Origin: Leptolyngbya cf. ectocarpi LEGE 11479
GTDB taxonomy: Bacteria > Cyanobacteriota > Cyanobacteriia > Phormidesmidales > Phormidesmidaceae
Reading direction: 5' to 3'
Length of the DNA stretch: 46,798 nt
Assembly: GCF_015207065.1 (NCBI RefSeq)
Contig: NZ_JADEXP010000008.1
Location: forward strand, 1 to 46,798
Shown: positions 1 through 8,503 of the stretch, one piece after another
How positions within the stretch are numbered: the first letter of the stretch is position 1
How the letters are laid out: each line of letters begins with the position of its first letter
The notes under the pieces: model-generated
What the model was told of the DNA's origin: nothing
The model's input: the letters and a program-made list of their open reading frames with translations, nothing else
Databases searched by the model: none
Translations under genes and position numbers: made by a program

Positions 1-624
1 GGCCGAGTCTGGTTCCCTAACGCTCGTATTCTGATCGACCAGCGAGACGACACAAAACTCTATCTAGCCTTAAATAAAGGCGGAGCCTTTAAGTTTTTTC
101 GCCATAACAAACTGGTGCTCTCAGATACCCAATTTTCGCTACAGGTGCGGGTAGGCAGCAACGTAAAAAATGCCGTGGGTCATCTGGTCGGCGATTACCA
201 ATACGACATCCAGGATGACCAAATCACCATCGAAGGTCCTTTAGGCTGGGCCAAGCAAAAACAGATGACCCCACTGAATCTTATGATTCTGCGAGTAGTG
301 ATGCTCACCGTTGGCCGATTCTTTCCCAATCTGATCCGTAAGCTGTTGCAAAAGATGCTGATTACGGGCAAAAATGATGCCCCTTTCCGGTTTCAGCGCA
401 CATTTCACTGGCAGGATGGTCATTGGACCCTTAACGATCAGCTGATTGCCACCGATGGCTGGAGCAAGGTTCTGACCGCAGGCATTGGCAGTGACCAAAC
501 GTCGATTTATGTGGTGATGAGTCGTACATTTCAAGCAGGTCAGCTGCAGCCCTGGAAGGATTTAACCAGTGAAATAAATGCTCTCTCTTCTAACCAGCCT
601 CTGGAGGTAGAACGACAGTTATAG
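1..624 (+). CDS. Unrecognised protein, 3' part only (5' end outside window)
   Basis: The frame is open from the first base of the window to the TAG at 622-624, so this is the C-terminal 207 codons of a longer gene; a GTG at 115 is an internal codon, not a convincing start. The visible part is rich in beta-strand-like stretches with many aromatic residues (FFRHN, FRFQRTFHW, HWTLND). It has no signal peptide or obvious membrane span. I do not recognise the family. The alternating strand pattern could fit a beta-sandwich such as the C-terminal domain of polysaccharide-lyase-like proteins, but that is a guess from texture only. The next gene is on the same strand after a short gap containing a GC-rich hairpin. 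Confidence 0.6.
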   Translation, partial: GRVWFPNARILIDQRDDTKLYLALNKGGAFKFFRHNKLVLSDTQFSLQVRVGSNVKNAVGHLVGDYQYDIQDDQITIEGPLGWAKQKQMTPLNLMILRVVMLTVGRFFPNLIRKLLQKMLITGKNDAPFRFQRTFHWQDGHWTLNDQLIATDGWSKVLTAGIGSDQTSIYVVMSRTFQAGQLQPWKDLTSEINALSSNQPLEVERQL

Positions 625-652
625 ATAATCTTTTTTGGACACTGCTCTTTCT

Positions 653-675
653 GGTGGGCGGTGCCCGCCCTGCAC
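653..675. repeat. GC-rich hairpin of the GGTGGGC/GCCCGCC type
   Basis: A short inverted repeat (GGGCGG, then TG, then CCCGCC) lies just after the first gene. Related hairpins occur at 42405-42421 and 42569-42586. It may act as a terminator-like structure for the upstream gene. It also argues against the GTG at 661 as a start for the next gene, because that codon lies inside the hairpin. Confidence 0.4.
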
Positions 676-720
676 AGGCGTTCCATGGAACACCTCTTCA
701 TATCTCTACCAAGATTTTAT

Positions 721-1668
721 ATGAAACGCTTTATATCTATCTTCGTTAGCACTCTAATTTTAGTCATCTTGTACAACAAGATTGACTTTCCGGAGCTGAT
801 TAAGGTCTTTCGAGAATGCGACCCTTTCTGGATGGTCATTAGTCTAGGCATGGTCATACCGATTACATTCTTTACGGGTTGGCGGCTAAAGCAGCTGATT
901 CCGGTACAGGCAAAACTAAGTATCTGGGAAACCAACAAACTAATTTTGGCCGCCAGTGTTCTCAATATGGTGCTGCCCTCCAAAATGGGCGACATTGCCA
1001 AGTCGTATTTTATGAAAGAGCGGGGCAATCTTAGCGGCACGCTTTCCCTTTCCATCGTGATTTTTGAAAAAGCCTGCGACATGCTGTCACTGCTGCTGTG
1101 GTGTGCCTTTGGCCTGCTGCTATATCCACAAAAAGACGCCTTCTTTTGGACCATGACCGCCGGTATTCTCGGCGGTTTAGTTTTTGGCCTCTTAATGCTG
1201 GGTTCTAAAGACTTTGCCCGACTTGGATTTACCACCATGCGTCGCATTGCTCCTGGCAAAATTGGCAAAAAGCTTGCCTCGTTTCAAGAGTCCTGGGATG
1301 AAATGCACGATTACTTTTGGGGTAATCCAGCCCAGCTGACGCGTATTGCTGGCATGTCAATTTTTGTTTGGTTTTTACACCTGCTACAAATCTGGCTATT
1401 TATTTTGGCCCTAAACGCCTGGGCACCTCCGGTCATTAGCTTTGCTTTGGCTCCCTTGGCCATTCTAGCCGGTCTTCTACCCTTAACCTTTGCCGGAGTA
1501 GGTACCCGAGATGCGGCCCTGGTTGCTCTCTATGCCCCCTACTTTAGCGCTGCCACCGGAGCTGCGTTAGGCGTACTCTGCACCTCTCGTTATTTTTTAC
1601 CCGCCATCGGTGGTCTCCCCTTTCTCAATCAGTACCTCAGCACTGTCAAACGATTCAAAAAAGCTTAA
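721..1668 (+). CDS. LPG-synthase-type multispanning membrane protein (UPF0104)
   Basis: This is a 315-residue integral membrane protein with about seven or eight hydrophobic spans. It matches the lysylphosphatidylglycerol synthase transmembrane family (PF03706). Typical pieces are the LPSKMGDIAKSYFMKE segment near residue 95, which fits the family's polar motif, and the AGLLPLTFAGVGTRDAAL segment near residue 265, which fits its G-x-G-x-R/E region. It lacks the soluble acyl/aminoacyl-transfer domain of full MprF, so it is probably a lipid or glycan flippase-like protein. An upstream GTG at 661 is in frame but sits in a hairpin; ATG 721 puts the first hydrophobic span right at the N-terminus. 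The substrate is unknown. Confidence 0.8.
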   Translation: MKRFISIFVSTLILVILYNKIDFPELIKVFRECDPFWMVISLGMVIPITFFTGWRLKQLIPVQAKLSIWETNKLILAASVLNMVLPSKMGDIAKSYFMKERGNLSGTLSLSIVIFEKACDMLSLLLWCAFGLLLYPQKDAFFWTMTAGILGGLVFGLLMLGSKDFARLGFTTMRRIAPGKIGKKLASFQESWDEMHDYFWGNPAQLTRIAGMSIFVWFLHLLQIWLFILALNAWAPPVISFALAPLAILAGLLPLTFAGVGTRDAALVALYAPYFSAATGAALGVLCTSRYFLPAIGGLPFLNQYLSTVKRFKKA

Positions 1669-1787
1669 GCAATTTTCAGCCGTTTAAGAATGCTGGATAC
1701 TACAGTCCGTTGCCTATGAGAGTGAATGCAGCCCAGTTTCTGGGATCGGAATGTTGCTTCACTGTCACCAGTATGACCTTTTGAATC

Positions 1788-3161
1788 ATGACCGAGCCCC
1801 ATGAGCAAGTCTTAGAAATTCTTGAACAGGACTGGATCAAACGTCCCTTAAGCTCACTAGAAAAGTTTGTCTTTGCTCAATCCTGGCAAGGACGTAACTA
1901 CGAGGAAATTGCCACACTCTCAGGCTATAGCCTCGATTATATGAAGCAGATTGGCTCGCTTTTGTGGGTTGATTTATCTCGAGCCGTGGGTAAATCAATC
2001 ACCAAAAAGAATCTTAGGTTAGTGCTAGAACCTCTGATATCAGATGGCTTTGAAAGTGATAGCTTGTCATTTAGCTCGCTGCCTAGCTCTTTATTGACAG
2101 CCTCGAATCCTACGGCCAACCCAGACTCTCTTCGTCGTTTTCCGTCTGGTCCACTGCCCTTAGACTCCCCCCTATATATTGAGCGTTCTCCGATAGAACA
2201 GATTACCTATGATGAGTTGCTTCGGGATGGATGTTTGTTGCGGATTAAAGCCCCGCGTAGAATGGGAAAAAGTTCGTTACTCAAACGCTTAACGTGGCAA
2301 GCCCAACAGCATGACTACCATGTTGTCACCCTAGATTGTCAAGAAGCCAATGAAGAGTTATTAGCCAGTACTGAGATCTTTTTACAGTGGTTTTGTCGAT
2401 ATATCACCCAGGCCTTACGCCTAGACGATCAGCTTGAAGCCGTCTGGATTCCTGACATGGGGAGCAAGGTCAATTGCAAAAATTATATAGAAACTTGCAT
2501 CTTAGGGGTTCTACAAACGCCACTGTTGCTGAGCATGAATGAACTCAATCGGCTCTTCGAATTTCCTCAGCTGGCTCGAGATTTTCTATCCATGCTGCGA
2601 TTTTGGCACGAGCAGTCAAAAGATAATCCCCTCTGGCAAAAGCTGCGTTTGGTGCTGGTCTATTCTACCGATGTCTATGCGCCCTTACAGCTAAAAAAAT
2701 CGCCATTAAATGTAGGCACACCGATACGACTCCCCCCGTTTACATTCGACCAAATTCGGACATTGTCCCATCGATATGGCTTAGCTTGGCCAGACGATCA
2801 GCTCTCAGAGCTTCAGTCTTTACATCAGATGGTGGATGGGCATCCCTATTTGGCAAGTTTGGCCTTTTATTATTTGCAGCGAGGTGAGATTTCTTTGCGG
2901 AAGCTGCTGAACACGGCCCCCACATCTGAGGGTATCTATCGTAGTCACCTACAGGAGCAGTTGATTACGCTAACAGAAGATCCTGCATTGGCGGATATGT
3001 TCAAAACTGTTGTTGAGTCAGAAACTGGGGTTGTGTTGGATGCGATCGCAACCCATAAACTAGAAGGCATGGGACTAGTTCACCTTAAGCAGGGTAAAGC
3101 TCAGCCCATTTGCGATCTCTATCGCCTCTATTTCCAGGAACAGCTGCGAAATTTGCAGTAA
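1788..3161 (+). CDS. HTH plus AAA-like ATPase domain protein (AAA_35 type)
   Basis: A 457-residue soluble protein of a cyanobacterial regulatory/STAND-like type. Residues about 15-85 form a helix-turn-helix resembling the N-terminal domain of vWA-MoxR-associated proteins (NYEEIATLSGYSLDYMKQI). A loop-rich linker follows, then an AAA-like ATPase domain from about 125 to the end. Walker A is APRRMGKS (155-162), and the family hallmark MGSKVNCKNYIE is near 224. The Walker B position reads LLLSMNELNRLFE (246-258), where relatives have IDEVDR: the metal-binding Asp is Asn251 while Glu252 is kept. No WD40 or other effector domain follows. It may be a signalling ATPase or a nucleotide-binding switch with weak hydrolysis. 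It converges on the DUF389 gene with a 21-base gap. Confidence 0.8.
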   Translation: MTEPHEQVLEILEQDWIKRPLSSLEKFVFAQSWQGRNYEEIATLSGYSLDYMKQIGSLLWVDLSRAVGKSITKKNLRLVLEPLISDGFESDSLSFSSLPSSLLTASNPTANPDSLRRFPSGPLPLDSPLYIERSPIEQITYDELLRDGCLLRIKAPRRMGKSSLLKRLTWQAQQHDYHVVTLDCQEANEELLASTEIFLQWFCRYITQALRLDDQLEAVWIPDMGSKVNCKNYIETCILGVLQTPLLLSMNELNRLFEFPQLARDFLSMLRFWHEQSKDNPLWQKLRLVLVYSTDVYAPLQLKKSPLNVGTPIRLPPFTFDQIRTLSHRYGLAWPDDQLSELQSLHQMVDGHPYLASLAFYYLQRGEISLRKLLNTAPTSEGIYRSHLQEQLITLTEDPALADMFKTVVESETGVVLDAIATHKLEGMGLVHLKQGKAQPICDLYRLYFQEQLRNLQ

Positions 3162-3182
3162 TCTGTACGCATATGGGGCAGA

Positions 3183-4274
3183 CTATTCTTCGCTGACGGG
3201 TTCACTACTGGCAGGTTGCACCTCTTCCTTGGTCACCTCTTGTACCTGACTCACCTCAAAAATCAACGTAAAGTCTCGTTTCATGCGCCGACTTACATAG
3301 GCTTCTAACAAAGCAACCTGTTTTGGCGTCACAGGCTCCACGCTGTATACCGTCAACCGCACCTCCGGTGGGCTGGCGAGCCAGTTAATATTACTGTCGA
3401 TCAGCTCTAAGCGGGCAAAGGTTACCGTACCGTTGACCAGGGCATCACGGACACTGTCTTCAGCGCGATTTTGCCGCACCAGCTCGACTAAACTTATGGC
3501 CAGCGGTACCACCAACGCCGCCGTAATCATCAGTACAAAACGTAGGGACTTACGAGCTTTTTGAAATGGAGCATAGCCGGTTAGCCAAAAGGCCAACATA
3601 CAGGACAGGGTAATGCCAATCAGATTGGTCACATACAGCAGGGTGGCTCCCCAGCTGAGGGCCATTTTGCCCTGGGCCATACCCAAGCCAATGACACAGA
3701 CCGGTGGCATTAAGGCCACTGCGATCGCAGTGCCCGACAATGTATTGGATATCTTAGGCTGGACCTTAGCAAATCCGCTGATCCCGCCCGCCGTAATCGC
3801 AATCCCTAGATCCAACAGCGTTGGTTCCGAACGCGCCCACACTTCTGTGCCATATTCCGATAGGCCCAGCATCAGCCCCAGGGAAATCGACAGTGCGATC
3901 GCAATGGCCGTCCCCACACAGAGTGCCTTGGCCCCCTCTTTAATTAAGGCAATATCCCCTTCCAAAAAACCAAAGGCCATACCGCGAATCGGTAACATCA
4001 GCGGCGCGACCAGCATCGCTCCAATAATGACCGCCGCGCTGTTGGACAACAGACCCAGGGTGGCAATGATACAAGCACCAATGGTCATGACCACATAGTC
4101 ACGATTGAGTTCCGAATCATCCATCAGGCTATCGCGCATGTGTTTCAGCGCCATGGGCGATACCCGCCGCCCCCCAAAGTAGCGGTTTGTTAGCGTTTGC
4201 AGCTCGTCTCGTACCATGGTTCGCCGTACCCGCACAATCGTGTTCAGACTATAGCAAGTTCCTTCAATCTCCAT
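3183..4274 (-). CDS. DUF389 family membrane protein
   Basis: An integral membrane protein of about 363 residues. The conserved core of DUF389 is clear: the D-YVVMTIGACIIATLGLL segment followed by NSAAVIIGAMLVAPLMLPI, then GISGFAKVQPKISNTLSGTAIAVALMPP in the middle. About six transmembrane helices are followed by a soluble C-terminal domain of about 110 residues ending in a charged tail. The biochemical role of DUF389 proteins is not established. I chose ATG 4274; a TTG at 4298 extends the frame by eight residues, and ATG 4217 (MVRDELQTL) is also possible, since no strong ribosome site decides it. Confidence 0.85.
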   Translation of the reverse strand: MEIEGTCYSLNTIVRVRRTMVRDELQTLTNRYFGGRRVSPMALKHMRDSLMDDSELNRDYVVMTIGACIIATLGLLSNSAAVIIGAMLVAPLMLPIRGMAFGFLEGDIALIKEGAKALCVGTAIAIALSISLGLMLGLSEYGTEVWARSEPTLLDLGIAITAGGISGFAKVQPKISNTLSGTAIAVALMPPVCVIGLGMAQGKMALSWGATLLYVTNLIGITLSCMLAFWLTGYAPFQKARKSLRFVLMITAALVVPLAISLVELVRQNRAEDSVRDALVNGTVTFARLELIDSNINWLASPPEVRLTVYSVEPVTPKQVALLEAYVSRRMKRDFTLIFEVSQVQEVTKEEVQPASSEPVSEE

Positions 4275-4479
4275 CTCGCCGATTACGTACTTTGGCAACC
4301 TTTAACAAGTGCAATCACCAAGCCTGGCTAAAAATCTGCTATCCAGCGTAGGAAAATACGCCATTAAAATTATTTGTTCCTGAAGATGCATGTGAGATCA
4401 GAACTAGACCGGTAACCTGTTCAATAGGATGTGGGTCTATTGGCTCCCATCCCTAATGGTATTCACGTAGGAAGTTTTT

Positions 4480-4881
4480 ATGGGTTTTCTAAAACGTATT
4501 TTCAAGCAAGATAAGCCTGCCGGAGCCAGCACCAAGGCTGGACGTCGCCCTGGTGCTAAAAAGTCAGCGCCTAAAGCTGCTGCTGCACCCACCGCCGCTG
4601 CACCCGCTAATGCACCTGCAGCAGAAGACGATATCCCTCTGTGTAAAATTGGTCTCACGGGTGAATTCGACGAAAGTGGCTTAGCCAAGCGCGTCACCCT
4701 GGCCTTTGACGAAGATTCTCAGCTAGACGATGTGGAAACCCTTTGGGTAGCTCAGCTCAGCAGCAAGGTTGTGCTCAAGGGTAAAGTCCCCAGCCAAGCC
4801 ATTCTTGATAAAATGGTCGCCGTTGCTAACGATGTTGAAGGTGCCACAGCTGTGGATACTAGCCAAGTAGAGATCGGCTAA
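4480..4881 (+). CDS. Ala/Pro-rich linker protein with BON-like C-terminal domain
   Basis: A 133-residue protein in three parts: a short basic amphipathic start (MGFLKRIFKQ), an Ala/Pro/Lys-rich disordered linker (about 12-48), and an acidic globular domain (50-133). The tail pattern (VVLKGKVPSQAILDKMVAVANDVEGATAVD) resembles the beta-alpha-alpha-beta pattern of BON domains, which often contact membranes or cell-wall partners; this likeness is by eye only. The N-terminal helix could anchor the protein to a membrane. A good ribosome site (AGGAAG, about six bases before ATG 4480) supports the start, and a strong terminator follows. The family is not recognised with certainty. Confidence 0.65.
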   Translation: MGFLKRIFKQDKPAGASTKAGRRPGAKKSAPKAAAAPTAAAPANAPAAEDDIPLCKIGLTGEFDESGLAKRVTLAFDEDSQLDDVETLWVAQLSSKVVLKGKVPSQAILDKMVAVANDVEGATAVDTSQVEIG

Positions 4882-4909
4882 CCCACCCAGGATTGGCAAC
4901 CCCAATAGA

Positions 4910-4941
4910 AAAGGGTGATGGCACTTCAACCATCACCCTTT
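4910..4941. terminator. Bidirectional intrinsic terminator
   Basis: Perfect 12-bp stem (AAAGGGTGATGG 4910-4921 with CCATCACCCTTT 4930-4941) and an 8-base loop, flanked by A- and T-rich edges. It lies between the convergent BON-like gene and the sugar transferase gene, so it can serve both. Confidence 0.85.
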
Positions 4942-4967
4942 CTTCTGATATCTTTTAGCTCAACAGG

Positions 4968-5957
4968 TTAGTGGGCACCGGACTCTTTGCTAAATAACAC
5001 CAGCACCGTTCTAACGATCAGCTGAATGTCATAGAAAAAGCTCCAGTTTTCCTGATAGCGCAGATCCAGTTTAATCACATCCTCAAACTTGGTGATGCTC
5101 GAACGACCATTCACCTGCCACTCACCGGTCATCCCGGGCTTGACGTTGAGACGCTGCCACTGTCCCACTTCATACTGATCAATTTCATCTGGTGTCGGCG
5201 GACGGGTCCCCACCAAACTCATGTCTCCCTTGAGCACATTCCAAAACTGGGGAAACTCATCCAAACTGGTTTTACGCAAAAATGCACCAATTTTAGTAAT
5301 GCGGGGGTCGTTTTCGTTTTTAAATAAAGGCCCTTCTACCTGATTAACCACCTCATTCTTACGAGCTTCGGCATCGGTCACCATCGAGCGAAACTTCCAG
5401 ATCTTAAAGCGCTTACCTAACCAAGAACAGCGCGTCTGGGCAAAGAAGACGGGACCACCATCATCAAATTTAATGATGGTAGCAACCGGAATATAAACTA
5501 AGAACGTTAATAATAGTCCGACTAAAGCCCCGGCTATATCCAAAGCACGCTTTGCCTTGGAGTTCACTGATGGGTGAGTTTCAGGTAAAACTTGATTCTC
5601 TTCATCTGACTCTTCAGGAGCTGCTAGGGTAATGTCAAAGACCTTATCCAGCTCGGTCAAAGACAGGACCATCATGACCTGGGGGGGCACATTGATCAGC
5701 CGCAACCTGGAGCCATTAGTCGTGCTCAAGCGATGGCAGATAACCAGGGCACCGATACCGCTACTGTCAATAAAACGAGTTGCCGAAAAATCTAGTACCA
5801 GCTCAGACAAATTAGGCTGGTCAGCAAACAGTGTCTGACATTGCTTTTTAAATGCCGTTGCTTCAACCACTGCCACACTGACAGGTAGCTGAATAGTTTG
5901 AAACTCCGATTGGACTAGGGCTGACGCAGGAGAAGACGTCTTAATACTATCGACCAT
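4968..5957 (-). CDS. STAS domain - sugar transferase fusion (polyprenyl-phosphate glycosyl-1-phosphate transferase)
   Basis: A 329-residue two-domain protein. Residues 18-112 form a STAS domain of the anti-sigma-factor antagonist type, with the phospho-acceptor loop FIDSSGIGAL (62-71). Residues about 133-329 are a bacterial sugar transferase (PF02397): a lysine-rich entry KAKRALDIAGA, one membrane re-entrant helix (140-163), then KIWKFRSM (185-192), LRKTSLDEFPQFWNVLKGDMSLVGTRP (227-253) and KPGMTGEWQVNGRS (273-286). Such enzymes load the first sugar phosphate onto undecaprenyl phosphate to start exopolysaccharide or O-antigen synthesis. The STAS domain suggests control by a partner-switch kinase/phosphatase. 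No other polysaccharide genes adjoin it. Confidence 0.9.
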   Translation of the reverse strand: MVDSIKTSSPASALVQSEFQTIQLPVSVAVVEATAFKKQCQTLFADQPNLSELVLDFSATRFIDSSGIGALVICHRLSTTNGSRLRLINVPPQVMMVLSLTELDKVFDITLAAPEESDEENQVLPETHPSVNSKAKRALDIAGALVGLLLTFLVYIPVATIIKFDDGGPVFFAQTRCSWLGKRFKIWKFRSMVTDAEARKNEVVNQVEGPLFKNENDPRITKIGAFLRKTSLDEFPQFWNVLKGDMSLVGTRPPTPDEIDQYEVGQWQRLNVKPGMTGEWQVNGRSSITKFEDVIKLDLRYQENWSFFYDIQLIVRTVLVLFSKESGAH

Positions 5958-6463
5958 AAATCTAATAGCAATATTTACAACAGACTGTCAGAATCATCGG
6001 CAACCTTTAGATTGCCCAGAAGTTCTACCAGACGGGTTATCTATAAAGTTTGTTCACCTTGTCTAGCTTAACGAGTAAACCCTGAGTAAGCATAAACGCA
6101 ATTCGGTGTTTACTCGGTAGCCACCCTCTGCTGTATCCAATTTTAAGCAACAACAACAAAACCAGACTCAGGAAAAGGATGTGTCTACAGAATCAATACA
6201 AACTACCCATGGGTTCGGTAGCTGTCTTCATATTTTGGGTCACTTTTGCATCATTATACGGGAGGTGTCATCACTTAGAACATCCCCATAGGCTGAGGAT
6301 ATATGTAGATACAGGGATTACTTTGCATATTCCTGACTACATGTCCCTAGATCCCCCATGATGATAGTTGTAAAACAGGTATTCTTGATGCTAGATAGAG
6401 AGGTATTGTCGTTCTTTGAACCGATGATCCCTCTACATCTAGCGTTCAACCTGGAGTATATCC
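5958..6463. other. Intergenic region, no convincing gene
   Basis: About 500 bases between the divergent sugar transferase and GIY-YIG genes. Short open frames here (for example from 6179 and 6358) have no family signature and no useful ribosome site. The only structure seen is the imperfect inverted repeat at 6390-6443. Confidence 0.6.
6390..6443. promoter_or_regulatory. Imperfect inverted repeat upstream of GIY-YIG gene
   Basis: GCTAGAT at 6390-6396 pairs with ATCTAGC at 6437-6443, with partial pairing further in. It ends 20 bases before the GIY-YIG start codon. It could be a leader hairpin or an operator; there is no further evidence. Confidence 0.3.
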
Positions 6464-7051
6464 ATGGGTACCCGAAAGCAGCCCTCCCTGCTCAGCGATG
6501 CCGTCCAGCAGTCTGTCAGCCGGTCTCGATTTCAAAATTTGCAGCCCCAAATAGACCTCAGCCAGCACGAGATCACAGCGTGGAAATGTAAAGTTGCTAC
6601 ATTCCAGACGTCCGTAAAAACGGCACCCGTGATGGAGCAAGCGTGTCTGTTTGAGCCCGTCAATGATTCCACAGAGACGATTGATCCGTTTGCGTTACCA
6701 CAGCAAAATACGGAGTTTTGGCGCTGGCAGTTTAGCGATGTGGGGGTGGCAGCCCTTTATTTTGTGATTGATTATCAAAGTGAGTTGTTGCTATATGTCG
6801 GTGAGACCGTCAAGTCTAATCAACGGTGGAAGGGGGAACATGACTGTAAGCGCTACTTAATGAACTACCGTCAGGCCCATTACCATCACGGTCTAGATAG
6901 CCAGCTGGGGATTGCCTTTTGGCGTCACGCACCGGCTGAACGTCGCCCCCGTCAAAAAGTAGAGTCAGCTCTGATCTATAAGTGGCGTTCGCCGTTTAAT
7001 AAGGAAAATTGGAAATTTTGGGGCACCCCGTTTATTGGGGCGGGTGGCTAA
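6464..7051 (+). CDS. GIY-YIG nuclease family protein
   Basis: A 195-residue protein. The last 100 residues carry a GIY-YIG fold: ALYFVID and LLYVGET supply the two strands of the GIY/YIG motif, RW follows shortly after as the conserved Arg region, VESALIYKW gives the metal-binding Glu, and PFNKENW gives the late conserved Asn. The first 80 residues are low in recognisable structure. The family includes repair, homing and restriction nucleases; with no restriction partner here, a solitary cyanobacterial nuclease is all that can be said. GGAG at 6453-6456 is well spaced for ATG 6464. Its TAA overlaps the stop codon of the opposite-strand ABC ATPase gene. Confidence 0.8.
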   Translation: MGTRKQPSLLSDAVQQSVSRSRFQNLQPQIDLSQHEITAWKCKVATFQTSVKTAPVMEQACLFEPVNDSTETIDPFALPQQNTEFWRWQFSDVGVAALYFVIDYQSELLLYVGETVKSNQRWKGEHDCKRYLMNYRQAHYHHGLDSQLGIAFWRHAPAERRPRQKVESALIYKWRSPFNKENWKFWGTPFIGAGG

Positions 7052-8028
7052 ACTATCCCGGCGTCAAACACTCGCCCAATCACATCCTCAATCGGGGGAT
7101 CGGTTACGGTTAGGTCCAGCACTGGCAGCTGAGCTAACACCTGGGATACGGTTTTAGTGAGGTCTTCCCGCCGGACAAGAAATACAACTTTACAGCCCTC
7201 CATGGTCTGGATTTCGCCGTAGCTGCCCAGGGTTTCCATCGGTATATCTTGAGCGAGTTCGGCTGTGACTTCACGATAGGGGGCAAATTGCTCCACTAGA
7301 CTGGTCAACGCGCCGTCATAAATCAGCTGTCCTTGGTAGATGAGTAGGACGCGATCGCAAAGCGCTTTAATATCCGCCATATAGTGACTGGTGAGCACAA
7401 TCGTGGCCTGATAGCGCTGATTATAATCCTGCAAAAATTGTCGGACAGCCATCTGAGCATTAACATCTAACCCCAGGGTGGGCTCATCTAGAAATAGCAC
7501 CTGAGGTCGATGCAGCAGGGCCGCCAACATTTCGGCCTTCATCCGCTCCCCCAGAGACAGCTTACGCACTGGCTGGGTAAGCTTATCGGTTAGATCCAGC
7601 ATGTCAGCCAGCTCCTGGATCCGATGACGCAGCTCCTGGTTAGAAAGCTCATAGATGGCTCCATTGATCCGTAGAGAGTCCAGGGTGGGCAAATCCCAAA
7701 TCAGCTGCTGTTTTTGCCCCATTACTAAGGTAATTTGCTCTAAAAATGGACGCTGTCGCTGAAACGGCGTATGGCCCGCTACACTGACCTGACCCGCAGA
7801 CGGATAAATTAACCCGGTCAGCATCTTTAGAGTAGTGGTCTTGCCCGCCCCATTAGGGCCTAAGAATCCGACCACTTCCCCTGGCTCTATGGTAAACGAC
7901 ACGTCATTAACGGCTTTTACCTGGCGGTACTGACGCCGGAAAAAGTGGCGCAATGTTCCCACCACCCCAGGCTGCTTAACAGCAACGGGATACACCTTGG
8001 TCAGATTTTGAACATCTATAGCAAGCAT
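7048..8028 (-). CDS. ABC transporter ATP-binding protein (ABC-2/NatA-like, COG4586 type)
   Basis: A 326-residue ATPase subunit. Walker A is GPNGAGKTT (57-65), the Q-loop is in the VMGQKQQL region, the signature is KLSLGERMK, Walker B is VLFLDEPTLGLD, and the H-loop is TSHYMAD. The long insertion before the core (VKQPGVVGTLRHFFRRQYRQ) and the about 90-residue C-terminal regulatory domain are typical of exporters that pair with ABC-2 permeases. No permease gene is adjacent: the gene ends by overlapping the stop of the convergent GIY-YIG gene. The partner is therefore elsewhere or upstream of a separate promoter. The exported substrate cannot be inferred. Confidence 0.88.
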   Translation of the reverse strand: MLAIDVQNLTKVYPVAVKQPGVVGTLRHFFRRQYRQVKAVNDVSFTIEPGEVVGFLGPNGAGKTTTLKMLTGLIYPSAGQVSVAGHTPFQRQRPFLEQITLVMGQKQQLIWDLPTLDSLRINGAIYELSNQELRHRIQELADMLDLTDKLTQPVRKLSLGERMKAEMLAALLHRPQVLFLDEPTLGLDVNAQMAVRQFLQDYNQRYQATIVLTSHYMADIKALCDRVLLIYQGQLIYDGALTSLVEQFAPYREVTAELAQDIPMETLGSYGEIQTMEGCKVVFLVRREDLTKTVSQVLAQLPVLDLTVTDPPIEDVIGRVFDAGIV

Positions 8029-8320
8029 CGGTATTGCGATAGTTAGCCAGTCCTTTGCTCTACACTATGGGCCATGTCAGCCTTCAGCCTCAGTTTAACC
8101 CTTTGTCATATATTGCTAAAATTCGGTCTAAAATTTTCCTGATCCCGTTAACAATACTCGTCTATTGAGTGAGGGAGACTTTTAAATTGACACTGAATTG
8201 ACGCTAATGACTATATATCTTTAGTAACAATTTACGTGTTGTTGAGTAAACCGCAAAACCTTGGTTAACTGGTTCCCAGGCTCGAATTGAGTGATACATT
8301 AAATGACATCCAACAACAAT

Positions 8321-8440
8321 TTGCCGTTACTGATTTAGGAGATGGACCAATCTGGTAATGATGCAATTTATCAGCACTCTTCAGATGAAATCATCTCGGG
8401 GATCAGCAACGCCAACAATTTTAAACGGAGCGGTTGTTAG
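8321..8440 (+). other. Short ORF/leader element, copy A (32 codons from ATG 8342)
   Basis: From 8321 the sequence aligns without gaps to 18204 onwards. Both copies share TTGCCGTT, an ATG at the same offset (+21), and an identical 16-mer GGGGATCAGCAACGCC at offset +77. The encoded peptides share M..S.N.A near the start and D-x-I-I-x-G-I-S-N-A; two aligned codons differ only synonymously. Copy A ends in NNFKRSGC then TAG. AGGAG sits directly against the ATG, too close for an ideal ribosome site. Copy A lies 60 bases before the DUF4864 gene. It may be a real small protein, a leader peptide or a structured RNA; I do not recognise a family. Confidence 0.45.
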
Positions 8441-8503
8441 CTTATCGTTTGCTAGGCCACGCTCAGTCAGTCACACTCCTGCCACGGCTTCAGGACAACA
8501 ATT

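Noticed and set aside
661-720. N-terminal extension of the LPG-synthase-like gene from GTG 661
   Set aside because: It lies in a GC-rich hairpin, reads as non-homologous sequence before the first membrane span, and ATG 721 fits the family better.
6179-6361. 60-residue open frame
   Set aside because: No ribosome site, no family features, and composition unlike neighbouring genes.
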